This document shows positions 1-12,730 of a stretch of 64,000 nt of DNA, piece by piece. The notes beneath the pieces were generated by a model that searched no databases, was not told the origin of the DNA, and saw nothing but the letters and a program-made list of their open reading frames with translations. The position numbers and the translations under genes were made by a program. Position 1 is the first letter of the stretch. Each line of letters opens with the position of its first letter. Source of the stretch: Tanypteryx hageni (taxonomy: Eukaryota > Arthropoda > Insecta > Odonata > Petaluridae); contig CM054115.1 in NCBI GenBank assembly GCA_028673005.1, forward strand, positions 57,373,407-57,437,406, written 5' to 3'.

Positions 1-995
1 GGGACCTTTTTTATCTAGAACGATTAAAGATCGCAACAGGATATTCGAGCTTGCAAATGAGATTTTTCAGGAAATCTGGTGCATTGTCCTCCCTGCCACC
101 CACCTGTCCGGTGACTTGCAGGTTGTTACACAGACGTAGATAATTAATATAGAAGTTTTGATGTCAACCCTGCATACAGTTTCTTCCTTGAAATTTTGGT
201 TACGTTTTCCGTGCTGTGACGTCATCGTGGCTGAGGCGTAATCCTCCTTTTTCTTTTGGTTGCTACGGTTTTTTTGTCATTGGTTGCTAAACGTTATTTC
301 TTCGTCAGAATTGATAAAAATCCGCCAATTCTTCAATTGCTTGTTCACTTTTTAAAATGTTTGCTTCTTTCCAAGTGGAAAATTTACTTCTCCTTTTTCC
401 GGCCGTGAAGGAGTCGCGAGCTAGAGGGTTCGGATGATTGCTGCGTGTCGCGTTCTCTCATTTAATTGTCTCCCCTCGGGAAGGTAGTTTGAGAGAGAGA
501 GATTGAGGCGGTTTCACTTCTCCCTCTCCGTAATGACTAGTCTCTCCCTTAACCGGTAATCCACTTGTTACTCTCTCTCCTCGTTCGCTCTCTCCTCTCT
601 CTCACTTCTCAGCTGACATTTCTTATGGGCCCCCCACGCAAATAGCACCCTTCCATCGCATCCCATACCCTTGTCCTCCGCTCCTCTCCTATTTTATCTT
701 CCAGTCCTTCCTCCCGAACATCCCTCTTTACGATCCTCTCTGATCTTCTGGTTTCAACTCCACCTCATTACTAACCGTCTCATCAAATTCTCGTCTGGTG
801 TGGCCTCGTTTTTTTATTTTCCTTTACCCCCTTTCTTCCTATGCGCGTCCTCTCATTTCTCGCCCTCTTCTTTTTCCCGTTTCTTCCGCTATTTATATTC
901 CGTCCCGTTTGTGTTTTTAAATCCTTTTTCCCTATCAGACTTTCTCAGCGTCTCTCGTTGCTATCCATCCCCATCTTTTTTCATTTCGTGAGGTG

Positions 996-997
<2 letters not shown>

Positions 998-1035
<38 letters not shown>
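998..1035. repeat. (AT)n microsatellite
   Basis: An uninterrupted TA/AT dinucleotide run of about 38 bases. The Tyr-Ile-rich open frames read across it are repeat translations, not proteins. Confidence 0.95.
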
Positions 1036-1041
<6 letters not shown>

Positions 1042-2405
1042 CTTTCTATCGGTTGCCTATTTTTTTGTCTAACCCGGATCGTCTTTCCGATCGTGATCAC
1101 TCGGAGTGTCGATCACGCTGCAGTTCCAAGTCGTTCGGATATATCGCTGTTAATTACCCATCAATCGTGTCCTGTCTGTTGAATCTAAAAAAAGGATTCC
1201 CGACAGACATCGGATTCCCTTGTTGTTGAACCGGAGTGGAGTAACGGGATTATGTAAGCGGTAAAGTAATCGATATTACGCAGGGTAATAACTGATGGAA
1301 TATATTTGTATGTAATTTGTAATTTTATGTTTTATAGACATTCATATAAAGGGGAAAACTTCGATGGGTTTAGCCCGACTGTATGCACAGCTGCAAATCT
1401 ATGAAATTTGTTGTTTTTGTCAATAACGATATAAAATTGAATGTATTTTTGCCGGGGTTCCGAGAACAGTTTTTTTCCTGTATCTTAATAGTACCCTGAA
1501 AGCCACCGCAGTTGGCGTGTGACAAGTGTGATTATGACCGACCTATCATGTTACTCTCCTATTATATCTATTGTATCTATCCGTCCTAGAATTCATTTCT
1601 CTAATCTTGTCGGGGTGGGTCGCTGTGTACACGTAAGATGGGCTCCCAATTACGTCTGGTAATTCATCTTTAAATTCTTCTGTTATGTTATTTGCTTATA
1701 GACGAGCCATGTTTTTTTTTAATGCGGCAGTTACTCTCTTTAGCGTAGCAGATCAAAATAACCTTTTAATGGAAGTTATAAAAGTTGATGGGCGTTATGC
1801 ACAGCTTTGACGATTACCGTGAATCGTTCTCGGACCAAACTTGTTTTCCAAACGTTACAGCGAAGGTTTCCTCGGGCTCTATGACGTCTCGCAGGGAAAA
1901 TGTTTTCAATCGTTTCGGCATGTTTTCTGCTTTTTCTGTATCGCCTGTATTGCTGTACTTTGATTTTGCCCGTTTTTCAATCAAGTTTTTGCCGCTTTCA
2001 AATCTTAAGCATATTCTTTTCTGTTTCCTAGCAATGGCAGTCCTGTTGCTAAACTATTTTAAACCGGCCAGATCAGCAATTTTCGAGTTTATGGTGAACA
2101 TAATGTTTTGTTCGATTAATTAAGCAATTATTTCTGCCTCTTTGGTGGGGCGATGGACCGAAACATGCTGCTTTTATGGCCGCGCTTATATTCGACATGA
2201 ATATGCATCTCGCTAAAAAAAATGGAGTTTTCGTGAGGATTGAATCGAAATAAACAGACCGTGAAATGGGTAGCCTACTTCGCACCGCGTCTGTCTCCTG
2301 TTTTTAGCCGGCATATGCTTTATTCAGCCCTTTTGGGTCCCGTTTCACGCTCTGGAACTTCCATCGCTTGCGACTCTCAGTGGAATTTCTTTTGTTTTTC
2401 GCGAA

Positions 2406-2447
2406 AACTCTCGTCATTGGCGAGATCGCTGGTTCGAATCCAAACCC
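2406..2447 (+). repeat. tRNA 3'-half-like fragment (anticodon arm plus B box)
   Basis: A 5-bp stem with a 7-nt loop (TCTCG-TCATTGG-CGAGA) is followed after a short gap by a B-box-like GGTTCGAATCC at 2431-2441. The T stem pairs poorly and no A box lies at the right distance upstream, so this is not a functional tRNA gene. It may be the head of a decayed tRNA-derived SINE. Confidence 0.3.
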
Positions 2448-2868
2448 TTGTAACGGGCGTTTTGTTCTCCTCCACGGTCCATCGCCACCGACTTCGCCCG
2501 ACGCGGTCATAAAAATCGTATCCCGTCTCAGACCGTGCAAGACAACTCACGAGATTCTCAAGCTCTTACCGCTAGGACGTGATTTACGGGGAACATCGTG
2601 TTTTAACCCATTTCATTAAATGAAATTCGTTTCAGAGTTTCGTCGGAGTGTTTGGATTTGCAGTAGGATGTTATTCAGGGAACCGTTTGTAAAGGGTTTC
2701 TTGTCGAGTGAAATGTCTTTGGTGAGATAAGGTATTTTTTAAAAGTTTTCAATCCTTAGCCATATGTTTGGATGTTTGTTTAAGATAATCTTGCGTGAAT
2801 CATATGTTTAATGGATTTATTTGCGTGGAAGAAACTACAACATATTATGTTTAACGTGTGGTTTAATG

Positions 2869-3307
2869 CAGCGGTTCCCAACCTGGGCTCTCGGCCCTTT
2901 AGGGGGATCGCAAAACGTTTCTAGGAGGGTCGCCAAAACGGAACAAGTTATGTGGAATAGTTTAAATATTTTATTTTTGGCGTTTTAGGATGATGTAGCA
3001 TTTTACTGAAATTATTAAAATTTTACAAAATATAATGTACAAATCGTTCGTTATAACCAATGAGAACCTTCCAATTTATGAGTAGGAATTTAGATTTGAC
3101 CTGAGTTAGATACAAATTAATTAACTAATTAATCAATTTAATGCACGGATGTATTTAGAACAAGCATTGGTCTTTGTGTAAATATAATAAATATGTATTT
3201 ATAATGTTTGGAAATTAATGTTACATTTTATATTTATTAGTAGATAGTTGGGAATAAGGGGACCGCGATAGTGGGTCTCGCGGATGTATAAAGGTTGGTT
3301 ACAGTTG
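2869..3307. mobile_element. hAT-type non-autonomous element
   Basis: The left end CAGCGGTTCCCAACCT and the reverse complement of the right end, CAACTGTAACCAACCT, agree at 11 of 16 positions, including the CA start and the CCAACCT block common in hAT ends. The flanking 8-mers GTTTAATG (2861-2868) and GTTTAATA (3308-3315) differ at one base, as expected for an old hAT target-site duplication. The 439-bp interior is AT-rich and has no coding capacity. Confidence 0.75.
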
Positions 3308-3315
3308 GTTTAATA

Positions 3316-6300
3316 TCTAGGAGACTTATGTTGGTAACTTGCTGGTGTGTAGTTATCGCCACACATATCCATGAATAATATTTAGTTTTTAAACACGTCA
3401 GAGCGAAGCGATTATTTCTATTATTCTCGCGGTTTTCAAGGCCCATCGACTTTTTCAGCACATTTAATTAAACAGTTGATTCGCTGACAATTATACCATT
3501 GCTATTAGTACACGCTGGCGTTTGAAGCTGCAAATATTTTGAACTTCTTATTGTTTGCCGTACAAAAATTTCCCTTTTGCGTAGAATTGTCTCTTCCGTT
3601 CCCCTGTTCTTGTTTTTTACCCCCTTTGGCAAAAGGCTATTAATCATTTTGAGGCGACTGAATGGACGTGAATGAATGCTCATCTTAATTAGTCAAATAA
3701 TGGTCCTTCTTCCCCCCTCATTCGGAGTATGACACTCAGTGTCGCGTCGCGGGATACGTTATGGGATGGATTAATGCGTGACGGAGGACAGCGTAATCGT
3801 GTCACACGAAATGATGGAAGGATGCTGTTATTTCTTCTGGTTTTCTTATTGGAAAATTTTTAACCTTATGTATTTTACGATGACACATAAATCCCTTGAA
3901 TGACACTGATGGCGAAGGTAATTATGCTTAATGGGAGTTTGTGTCTCGTGGAAATTTATCTTCCGTATATCTAACAGGAATTGGGGTATAAATCGTGGTA
4001 GCGAAATTAGTACTCGCGTCCGTTGTTCACGTTATGAATATTTAAAATATTTTCTATAATCTGCCGCAAAATACGGCAAGGGTTTTGCATTTCAAGCTAT
4101 CGCAGTTATCTGGCGATTTTCTGTGCGTTTGTTACATTTGCTCGCAAAATGAATGAGCCTTCATATTCCCAAATTGATAGATGGGATAGGCACATCAAAG
4201 TAAATACAGAGTGAGAGTAAATTATTTGGCTAATTGACGAGAAAGATACACATTTTGGTTGAAAAATGGTTCTATATGAACGAGGACCAGATTATCTGGA
4301 TCGTTTTTAGCTGCCCCAGTTTTTTTCAACTTCGGAAAAGGCCATTCTGTTATGCGGATCCGCCGTAGAAGGTCAGTAATTACGATAAGGTTTCACTCGA
4401 TCACATTTTTCTTTAGATGTTTCCATCTTATCCACACGAGTTGTTTTCTTTCTCTTATCTCATTTATCAGAACTGTGGCTTCCAAGATATTCCATATCTT
4501 CTGTTTGTTTTACCTTAGTTTGTTCTATTACTTCTTTCAAGGAATACTTTTGGAGTGATGTTCACCTGTTTCCTATTTCATTTGCTATCGTTGTAGAAAT
4601 TCATCTAGTTAAAATATCACAGAGTTGTTGAATTTAATCCGTTACTTGGATTAGTCTCGCGTTAAATTATTTTTCTGAATCGCGTTTTTATTTTCTTCGG
4701 ATAATTTCGGCAGTTTTATGGGTGACACTTCAGTATCGAAAACGTATCTCTTTTATTTTATATTCGCATTTTAATGACAAAATTTTCATCTGTTCAACCG
4801 AAATGCTGTAGTATTTAGATGTAGATAATATCGACCAATCTCGAATGGTATTTACTATACTTAGATGTGTTTAGTAAAATTAAATATGAAATAAAATAAT
4901 CGGTTTGGAGAAAGTTGAATAAGAATTTTGGGTTTCTTGTTTGGTTGCGTTTCCATTAAAGTAAGTTTGTGTAATTTTAGTCTTCTCCATAATGTGGTTT
5001 TAAATTACTAGTTGTTGTTTTCCAGTTATCTGGGGTAATAATTTCTATAGCTTTGTTTAACCTTTTCTAAGTTGTAATATACCAGGCCGTTGTTTCCGGT
5101 CTGCTTGTTTTCCATAAACCTTGTTATATTTAGTGTAACCCAGTGTAAGCGTCGCATTGTGGTATTGTTTGGATTTGGCTCATAGCGCAGACACAGCTAA
5201 TAGGGATGTTGTTCCCCGTAATTGGGGCGTTGTCTTCGTGAACTCTCTCGGTGAGCTACGTATACCGTAGTAAAATTTTTCCTGCAATCAATTTTCACCT
5301 CAAGACATTTTTTATCAATAAAAGGATGGCTACAAATGCGGGGGAGTCAATGTTTTTGTGCGCATTTATATATAAATACTATATACATATTTCGCAATAA
5401 TGTCACGTATGTAAATACTGGCTGTTAGGTTGGAGCGTTTCCTCTCTTATCAAGCTGGATATTTTTTACTTTCGATTTTTTTTATACTTGCCTCGCGTGA
5501 TGCACAAAACAGCCATTTTAAAAAAGTGCATCGTGATTTTTTTCATTTCCGGGTAATATTTTTGGCATATCGATGCGTCTTTGGCATTGCTAATATAATT
5601 GACGTATGTATGTATGTACGTGGTAAAGGAAAGTAGCTCTCATTCGTGCAAAAATTAGATTGTTATATACTGTAAGATTAATTCAATAAATTAAATAATT
5701 AATAGAGAAATTAGCTGTTCATGTGAATTCCAAAATGGGAGGAGAAAAGGGGCAAATCAATTTCTGTCCTGAGGGAGACGCCAAAGCCATACACACCTTT
5801 TTGATATTTGTTCAATTCTTTACCTGAAAAGAAGCTTGGAGCAATTTATTTCCTTGAATCGGCACATCTGTTAATATTTGTTCGTGCCTGCAGGTCTAAT
5901 AGAGCTTCAGTTTTATCGTTCATACGTATATTTCAGAGTTGCATGTGTATTAGCATCGTCCGTTATTTGTGTTTGCCAATTTCGTATGATGGCTCGCCGA
6001 AACTAATTAACTCCTTTAGGTTTGAACAATCAACCTGTATCAACATTTTATTAAATGAAACGGTGTAACTGCGTATTTAACACGGCAATCCTTTTGAATT
6101 AATTTTACTTGTTTCTTTTTTAATCTTAATTTTCGATCAATAGAGCAGCTCTTTTCCTGGAAGGCAGCGGTAAATCTCAAGTAGAAGAAAACCGAATTTC
6201 CAGCGGCGAGGGAAATTAATAAACGTTCGTTGAAAATTTAAATCCTTGCTTTAAGGTCTTCGTACAAAACTTGCAGGCAGTTTTTTGCGTGGTCGATATT

Positions 6301-6899
6301 AATTTCAGCTAGAGAATCCAAAAGATTATTACCTTCTATCCATCTCTCTCTCTCTCTCTTTATCTTTTTTCAGATCGCTCCCTCTCTCTCTCTTCAGAAC
6401 CTCCCCCCTCTCTTTCCCATCCCACGCCCTATTTCGCCCCTTATATACGCCGTCGTCCATGGGAACCGTCTATTCCTTGCTTTGTGCCAGAAAATCTCTT
6501 CCTCTCTTTGAAATAGCATAAGATGGGCCGCTTTCCCATGTTTATCCACTCTGTGTCGTTTGCCCCTTTACTTCCTTGGTAATGGGCCGACCTACTTGTT
6601 TCCTGAGAGAAGTAAAATCCTTAGCGTTCCAATAAACATCGATAGACTTTCGTAACAGTCGATCGAATGCATGGAGAGCAAACTTCAACGTTGGTTATTA
6701 TTTTATACACGGAAATGAAGTATCGTTTCTCTCATAAAGGAGCATCGTTTGAGGAAGTGGATGCTTGGGAAAATGCCATTCGTTCCTTTTTAGCGATTAT
6801 GAATTATCGCTTCGAGGAAAAGTCGTTTCTCCTCCAAATTTTCACCTGTGTCGTGTCATTTGTTGTGATTTTAGATGAAGCAACCTGATAAGATTATCT
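3316..6899. other. No gene recognised
   Basis: AT-rich sequence with short frames only and no recognised protein motif. A CT-rich stretch lies at about 6339-6415. The frame at 5430-5636 and others of similar size show no domain, signal peptide or codon pattern that would support a gene. Confidence 0.55.
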
Positions 6900-7161
6900 T
6901 AGTGCGGTATTTTTCAAACTTTTTGTCTCTCGCCCCAGTAGAAAGGAAGGCAACTTTAAAAAATAGAATATTCTGACTTCAGTTTTCATTAAACCGCAAT
7001 AAAAAGTAATATATAATAAAAGTTTGGCATTTTTATAATGAAAACATTTCTTTCCCTGTAATTTTCGATATTTCAGATTGTTATGCTTTGAGCTGCTCAC
7101 ATTTTTCGTACGAGTCTTGCGACCCAGTCCTGGGTCGCGACCAGTGATTTGAGAAACACTA
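6900..7161. mobile_element. hAT MITE, copy 1 of a two-copy family
   Basis: The left end has TTTTTCAAACTTTTTGTCTC followed by a CCCAGTAGAA block. The right end has a GGGTCGCGACC region and TTGAGAAACACTA. Both ends and the interior layout match the element at 50712-50953, which fixes it as a family. No exact target duplication is visible, so the boundaries may be off by a few bases. Confidence 0.7.
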
Positions 7162-8218
7162 TCGTACACTACTGGTTTGGCACGTTTCTTTTATCGTACG
7201 AACCATTCTACTAGTTGTCAGAATGATTCTGTACGCGGCAAACGTTTGAAACCTTAGTGTGACGAATAACTCATTGCAAAACATTCGATAGGAAGTTATT
7301 TTCATGATTCCCGTTTTCGGGAATTCCGAGATGCCTTCCCGAAACGCGTAGTTCCTGTGCTGCACAAACATCTCTGAAAGAGTATATTTGTTTTCCACGT
7401 TCCTTTGAATAGAAGCGTTTATTTTTCGATAAGGTTGTTTATTTCTCTGCTGATGGATACACAAGGGCGGTAATTTACAAAACTGTATAGGTCTTGCTAT
7501 CGACAGGTCGTCGAGCGCGACCTATTTTATTTCTTCTCCTGGGAAAAAAGGATGAAAGGACGGAAATGGCGCGGCTATTTAGGTGTGTAGCCACTGCGAT
7601 AAAGAAAAGAACTAAAAATTCGTATACAAACTCTTTGGTTAGTTTAATGAAAAGCTTTTTACGATACAACTCAAATAGGCGTTCTCAGAAGCGTGGTTAT
7701 AATTTTCGTTATATCTTTGCGGGAGAAAATTAGCCTATTTTCTCACGTAAAGTTCCTTTCTCGTCCAAATTTTCTTTTCGAAAAAAAAATCACAAGCATC
7801 TCCGCCGTAAGAATAGAATAGTCGTCAAATTTGCGTACGGGTAATGGTTTTTCAAGCAGAAAGTCGTCTTGGTCGGAGGTTTTTATAAAAATATAAGCTC
7901 GAAGTTCGACGGTGATTCATTTCCGTTTCGCAGCTTCACGCGATTTTTGGTGGCTCGATGCCCTATATATTAATCTTTACGCAGTGGCCAACACCCTCTC
8001 ATGACGTGCTTTTATCTTGGTTCGTCATTCGTATGTTCGGATTACTCACTGCTTATCTATCGATCGACTTGTGTCCATAGATATCGAAGCGCTCTTGATT
8101 CCTATGTGTCGGCGGAGTGAATTTCTCGCGGGCGCTACGAAGGCATATTACCCTCGGGGAAAAGTAATACTTTTTTCTGCCGGATGGTGATGGCATTTTA
8201 TAATCTAGTATAGCTGTT
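7162..8218. other. No gene recognised
   Basis: The overlapping frames at 7475-7733 on both strands are short and resemble no known family. No terminal repeats were found. Confidence 0.55.
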
Positions 8219-8222
8219 GTAA

Positions 8223-9092
8223 CCCTTAAACCCCGAGCATGAGAAACTTACGTTACCGGCGAGTATGGGTAACTATTACTCCTATGTTTTTAAATATTTT
8301 TGTAACACTAATGCAAAAGTTTTTTTTTGGCATTTATTTATTATTGTCGATTTCATGTACATAATTTATGATGGTTATTTTTTGGAAGGATTAGGGAAAA
8401 TTCAAGAAATAAATTTTTAAGTACAAATTTATGACATTTTAATATACACAATATAATATTCTTCTTAGCCGAATATCATTTAAAATATTGTCCGGACAGT
8501 TAATGCACACTTTTCTGGAAACATTCCAGACAGGATTACCGCACTTTAAACAATTATGAGTAGTTTTTTTTGTTTTGTATAAGGGCAATTCCTACAGTTC
8601 GTCCGTTTTCCCAATTTGTCTGTTTTTACTTTTGTCGTATCTACTTTTATTTTGAGAGCTCTATGTAAAATTTTACTTTATTTGTCTTGTATGTTCGGTC
8701 GTACTTTAGGTTTCTTGACCCTTCTTTCCATATGTGGACGGACGACGAATAGCGCGAGTTGTTCAATGAATTTGAATCTCGATATTTCGTCTGTGCCTTT
8801 ATAATGTGTAAGCATTATTGGATGCGGTGTCAACTATTTTATAAAATATTGCTAGAGGCAAGCGTCTGGTTCTTCGACTACCTGAATAGTTATAGGTAAC
8901 TTTTACCAGTAGACCTTGGGAAAAAATGTTTTAAAATAGTAAAAGTTCACAAAAAGAATGTGAAATTTTTGTGCGACCTTGGCCAACAATAGCTAGAAGC
9001 ATACTGAGGGTTTCAAGGAATATCTGCGAAGGAAAGGGGGAGAAGACCGAAAAAAGACAGCGGTAAAATTTACCCATATCGGGGTTTAAGGG
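8223..9092. mobile_element. Decayed piggyBac-like element with terminal inverted repeats
   Basis: The left end begins CCCTTAAACCCCGA directly after GTAA (8219-8222). The right end is its inverse, TCGGGGTTTAAGGG, directly before TTAA (9093-9096). CCC termini at TTAA sites are the hallmark of piggyBac elements, and the left GTAA would be a one-base decay of TTAA. The 870-bp element carries C-terminal transposase remains on the minus strand and is far shorter than the usual 2-3 kb, so it is internally deleted. Confidence 0.8.
8480..8880 (-). pseudogene. piggyBac-like transposase, C-terminal remnant
   Basis: Minus-strand reading recovers, in order, FYKIVDTASNNAYTL (about 8850-8808), which matches the family's late-catalytic 'NAYxLY' region; then a segment with FKFIEQLALFVVRPHMERR; then KTDKLGKRTNCRNC leading into a cysteine cluster (C-x2-C, C-x2-C, C-x2-C, about 8595-8500) like the C-terminal cysteine-rich DNA-binding domain of piggyBac transposases. 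A frameshift near 8805-8815 separates the first two blocks, and the catalytic core upstream is missing. It sits inside the TIR-bounded element at 8223-9092 and would have been its transposase. The remnant is dead. Confidence 0.7.
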
Positions 9093-9096
9093 TTAA

Positions 9097-9884
9097 GCCA
9101 CCGAACCTATTCTCTTAAGATTATCGCGAAATAGATTTGGGTTTCATAGCCTGATTATGTCAGAAGAATGCCTATTTATAATTATTTTACGATAGAATTA
9201 ATGTTAGAAGTCCTTATTAGGTAACTCGATGATACTTATTAGCTTATATTTAGTCGGTGTCTATCCGTGGGAAATATCATATCGTTGAATCTGAGTGGGC
9301 GTGGCAGCGTAGAAGAGACTGGAAACTATATGCGCTTTCGGTGAATTCTTTGCGTGTTTTCTTTTACCAGTGTAGACTCGGAGTTCATTCATGTAAACTT
9401 CCGATTAAGCTGATATCGAGTTATCGAAATTTTTAAACCTTATTGCATGGCATTTTTATACTGCATTACGCACTTAAATATTTACCGTATTTACTTGCTC
9501 AATACCTGTGCGAATTGTTAACACAGTGCGGGGTTACTTGTCCTTTAAAGTTACTGGATTCTAAACTTACTTGGAGCTTTTTCCTTATTCTCGTAATATT
9601 TACATATTTCTTCCTTTGTGTCTACTATGGTGCGTGTATATAGGCGTATGTATAGTTTTATATATCAGTTGGTTTTTCACGATTAGGCTCGGTGCCGTTG
9701 TAATATTTCAGATGTTTGACCTATTTATTAGAAGTAGCGGCTTCGAGCCCTCTTATTAAGCATCTTTATTTTGTTAAAGTCAGTTAAATTCCGGCGTTTT
9801 ATGAAAGATCTCAAGTTAGACCCTGAAACGAAAGGGTAAATTTAACTAAACCTCGAAGTACTGGGGTGCTGTAGGTGAGACACC
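9097..9884. other. No gene recognised
   Basis: AT-rich sequence. The frames at 9443-9759 are hydrophobic but have no homology that I recognise. Confidence 0.55.
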
Positions 9885-9892
9885 ACCTCAGT

Positions 9893-10119
9893 CAGGGCCG
9901 TCTCTAGGATTCGTGGGCCCCCCTCTATCCCATACTCAGAAAAATTATCTTTCTTATAACAAAAATCTAGAGCAATGTTTTCTGCGTTCCACGCTCGTTA
10001 CGTCTAGCCACTAAGACTAGTAAGTAAGAGTAGTTCGGAAGCTACCTTCAAGTGCAGAGCCCCATAGGCGCGGAGCCCTGGGTGACTGCTCTCCCAGCCC
10101 CATCATAAAGATGGCCCCG
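9893..10119. mobile_element. Short hAT-like MITE with perfect 8-bp target duplication
   Basis: The left end is CAGGGCCGTCTCTAGG; the right end read inward is CGGGGCCATCTTTATG. The 8-mer ACCTCAGT is present directly outside both ends (9885-9892 and 10120-10127). The 227-bp interior has no coding capacity. An exact 8-bp duplication with CAG-type termini points to hAT mobilisation. Confidence 0.8.
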
Positions 10120-10813
10120 ACCTCAGTTATAGTGTTGAATTCACTATTTTACAAAGAAATAAAGTGGGTATTGAGGTTTTTTCTTTTAATTACCTCTTAA
10201 TCCTCATGACATTATTAAAAACGGAAAATCCAGTTGTAGGTATAGCTATTGAATAAATAATAATAAAAAACAATAGCGCACCTCGTCGTTAGTAATAGAA
10301 AGCTTGTAGCATTTCTGTTTCCACAATTTAGTCAAATTATATTTCAATTCTCACGTCCAATAATTGAAAAGAGTTCAAACTTGCTCGAAAAACTACGAAA
10401 CACGTCATTAAAATATTTTTCACGTTTTATAATTTTTTATGACGTCATCGTAAGTTTACGTCGTAGTTTAAAATCAATGGCATTATAATCTAGTCCCCTG
10501 ATTCTCGTTAAAAGCACTACATCATTGCTTTATACATAGATTATCAATTTCCATTTTTAAAGGGATTAATGTGTTTTTAGGCGTTCTTTACCAGCGAAGC
10601 GATAGTAGCAGAACGCTTTATGGGCACGTCTCGTCCGTCCGTCGTAGCTTTCATCTCCTAAACTGCTGGACGGATTTTAATTAAGCAGGAGTGATCCTTA
10701 TTAAAAATTATTTCCCATTTGTGATTTTGAACTGCATCTGCCAATTAGAACTTCCACTTTAAATAATGACTTTAATAAACTTATACTCGTATCACGTTAA
10801 ATGGCATCCGTCA

Positions 10814-11230
10814 AGCAACAATTAAATACCATAATTTTCTCTCCCTAGCTCTTATATGATCTTAAGCTATATATTTTTTAAAAATATCCACATAAAGGTC
10901 ATCATTTCCGCAAAGACCACATGATTTCGACTTATGGTATTGGGGATAAAAATTCGAAAAAATTCCGAGAAAAACACGCAAATTTTGTTTACGTCGATCG
11001 CTAAGACCGTTCTCTCGGCAAGCAAGAATTAAATACCACATTTTTCTCTCCCAAGCTCTTATATGATTTTAAGCTATATATTAAAAAAATATTCGGCTCG
11101 AGGACAATATTTTCCACAAAACAGTCCGCGAGACCACATAATTACGACTTTTAGTTTTGTGTATAAAAATTCAAGAACCGCCCAATCTTTCGATTCCTTT
11201 TTGTATGTATTTCCTATAAAGAACTCCTTT
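10814..11230. repeat. Two-copy tandem repeat, about 207-bp period, inside family C
   Basis: The segment starting near ATTAAATACC at 10821 recurs at 11028. Long similar tracts around TCTTATATGAT, TTTAAGCTATATATT and a 'GACCACATPATT'-like block lie in the same order in both copies. The copies have diverged, so the duplication is old or belongs to the element's consensus. Confidence 0.7.
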
Positions 11231-12610
11231 GAAATCTCTGTATTACATATATGGAGTATACATTTCCATCTTGTTTTATTTAATACAGTACATCGCGTAT
11301 TAAAATTACATGTATGCGTCGTTGGCTGACGGGATTGTAATATTGTCTATCAATTTCCCACTAAAAAGCATTAAATCGATGTCATTACAATACAGATTAC
11401 CAATTCCCATTCAGAAGCATTGGGAGATTAAAAACATGTTTACACCAATTCGGTATCGGCTTGAATTTAGTTTTTAAAATCTGATGTTGCCATCCCATGA
11501 CTTTCTCCATACCGGCAATATTTATAAAAATTCCAAATAGCTTAAATGATAATAAATATTTTAAGGAACTGCGAGAAAATTCAGATTTTACAAAGAACCA
11601 GAAATAAACTCATACAGTAGCCGTCTGATATTGGATATAGACATTAAGCTCCAACAATTAAGAAAATAAAAAGGAGCGTTACTAAGACGTAACTAAGCGT
11701 AAAGTGTTTACAAAAGTTTTCTCCAGGTGGTGTGGTGGTGGCAGCTAAAAATATAATTTTAAAATTTTTCTTAAATAATGCATTCTAGGAAACAAAACTT
11801 CGAACGAAAGTTGTAGAGAAAAACATTTTCTACGATTTTCTAATTTAATGTTATTATAAATTATTGTTTTAATGGAGAAAATAGGTAAAAACGAAAAAGA
11901 GACCAAGAGTAAAGTGTCATTTCCGGCTAGACGATTTTAATCAAAAACTAATTAACTTTTGTCCCTTGAATTCTCGGAGTGCGCCAACGTATTTTGAAAT
12001 GCCGTCAATTTGTAAATTTTTGTTCATATAAATTATTTTATGTAACGTATCGGTATTGCCTGAGTAGTCGACAAGTTGTTTGTAACCTTTTAGCTGTTTT
12101 TTTGAGGAGTAAAACAGACGCAAAGCTGTGTACGTCGCTTCTACTGTGCTATTTACCTACGCATCGCCATTTGCTAGTAAAAGTTGAAATATTTCAATAA
12201 CGTCGTTTTTTGACCATTATGTCTCCTATTGTTGCAACTTTCATCCTAAAATGGCCCTTATTTTAATATTTTATTGTAATAAATTTTTTATATTATACTT
12301 TCATATTGTCCGAAATATATCATGAAAATTTAGCCCGTATATAATGTAGAAAATACTGACGATAATTGTAACAATGAGAATTATAAATTATAACATTCAT
12401 TAAAATACTGAATAAACAAAAAATAAAATGAATTTATCGTTATTATTACTATTTACAGCCTCGTTTTCCACATAATGCAATGGCGCATTCAGTGTGCCGC
12501 GCGCCCAGTTACGTGAAATTTTGAGACGCGCCCAGTTAAGGATTAGTAATAATGTCAAATATAAAAGTTCGCGTTGATCTGATTAATAGATTTTAAGTTA
12601 GAGCGTCCAC

Positions 12611-12630
12611 ATCATCATCATCATCATCAT
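12611..12630. repeat. (ATC)n microsatellite
   Basis: A pure ATC trinucleotide run immediately upstream of a family B segment. Confidence 0.9.
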
Positions 12631-12636
12631 TGAGAA

Positions 12637-12730
12637 AATGGTCAAAACGTGTATTTCCGTTGAAATCTACAGTTCGATTTTTTTCCTGAAAACAATACTT
12701 TCCCTATACTACGTATGAAGAAAGTAAAAG
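12637..12730 (+). repeat. Family B repeat segment (short copy)
   Basis: It contains AAAACGTGTAT, TCGATTTTTTTC and ACAATACTTTC, then a near-palindrome around TATACTACGTAT and GAAAGTAAAA. The same blocks occur in the same order in the reverse complement of 41011-41110, so the two are copies of one element. Confidence 0.65.

Larger units (their letters stand above)
1..2860. other. No gene recognised; unique AT-leaning sequence
   Basis: Both strands carry only short reading frames without recognisable domains. A pyrimidine-rich stretch lies around 540-720, and a short tRNA-like piece and a TA microsatellite are listed separately. I see no exon with convincing splice sites, and no transposase or reverse transcriptase motifs. 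Confidence 0.6.
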
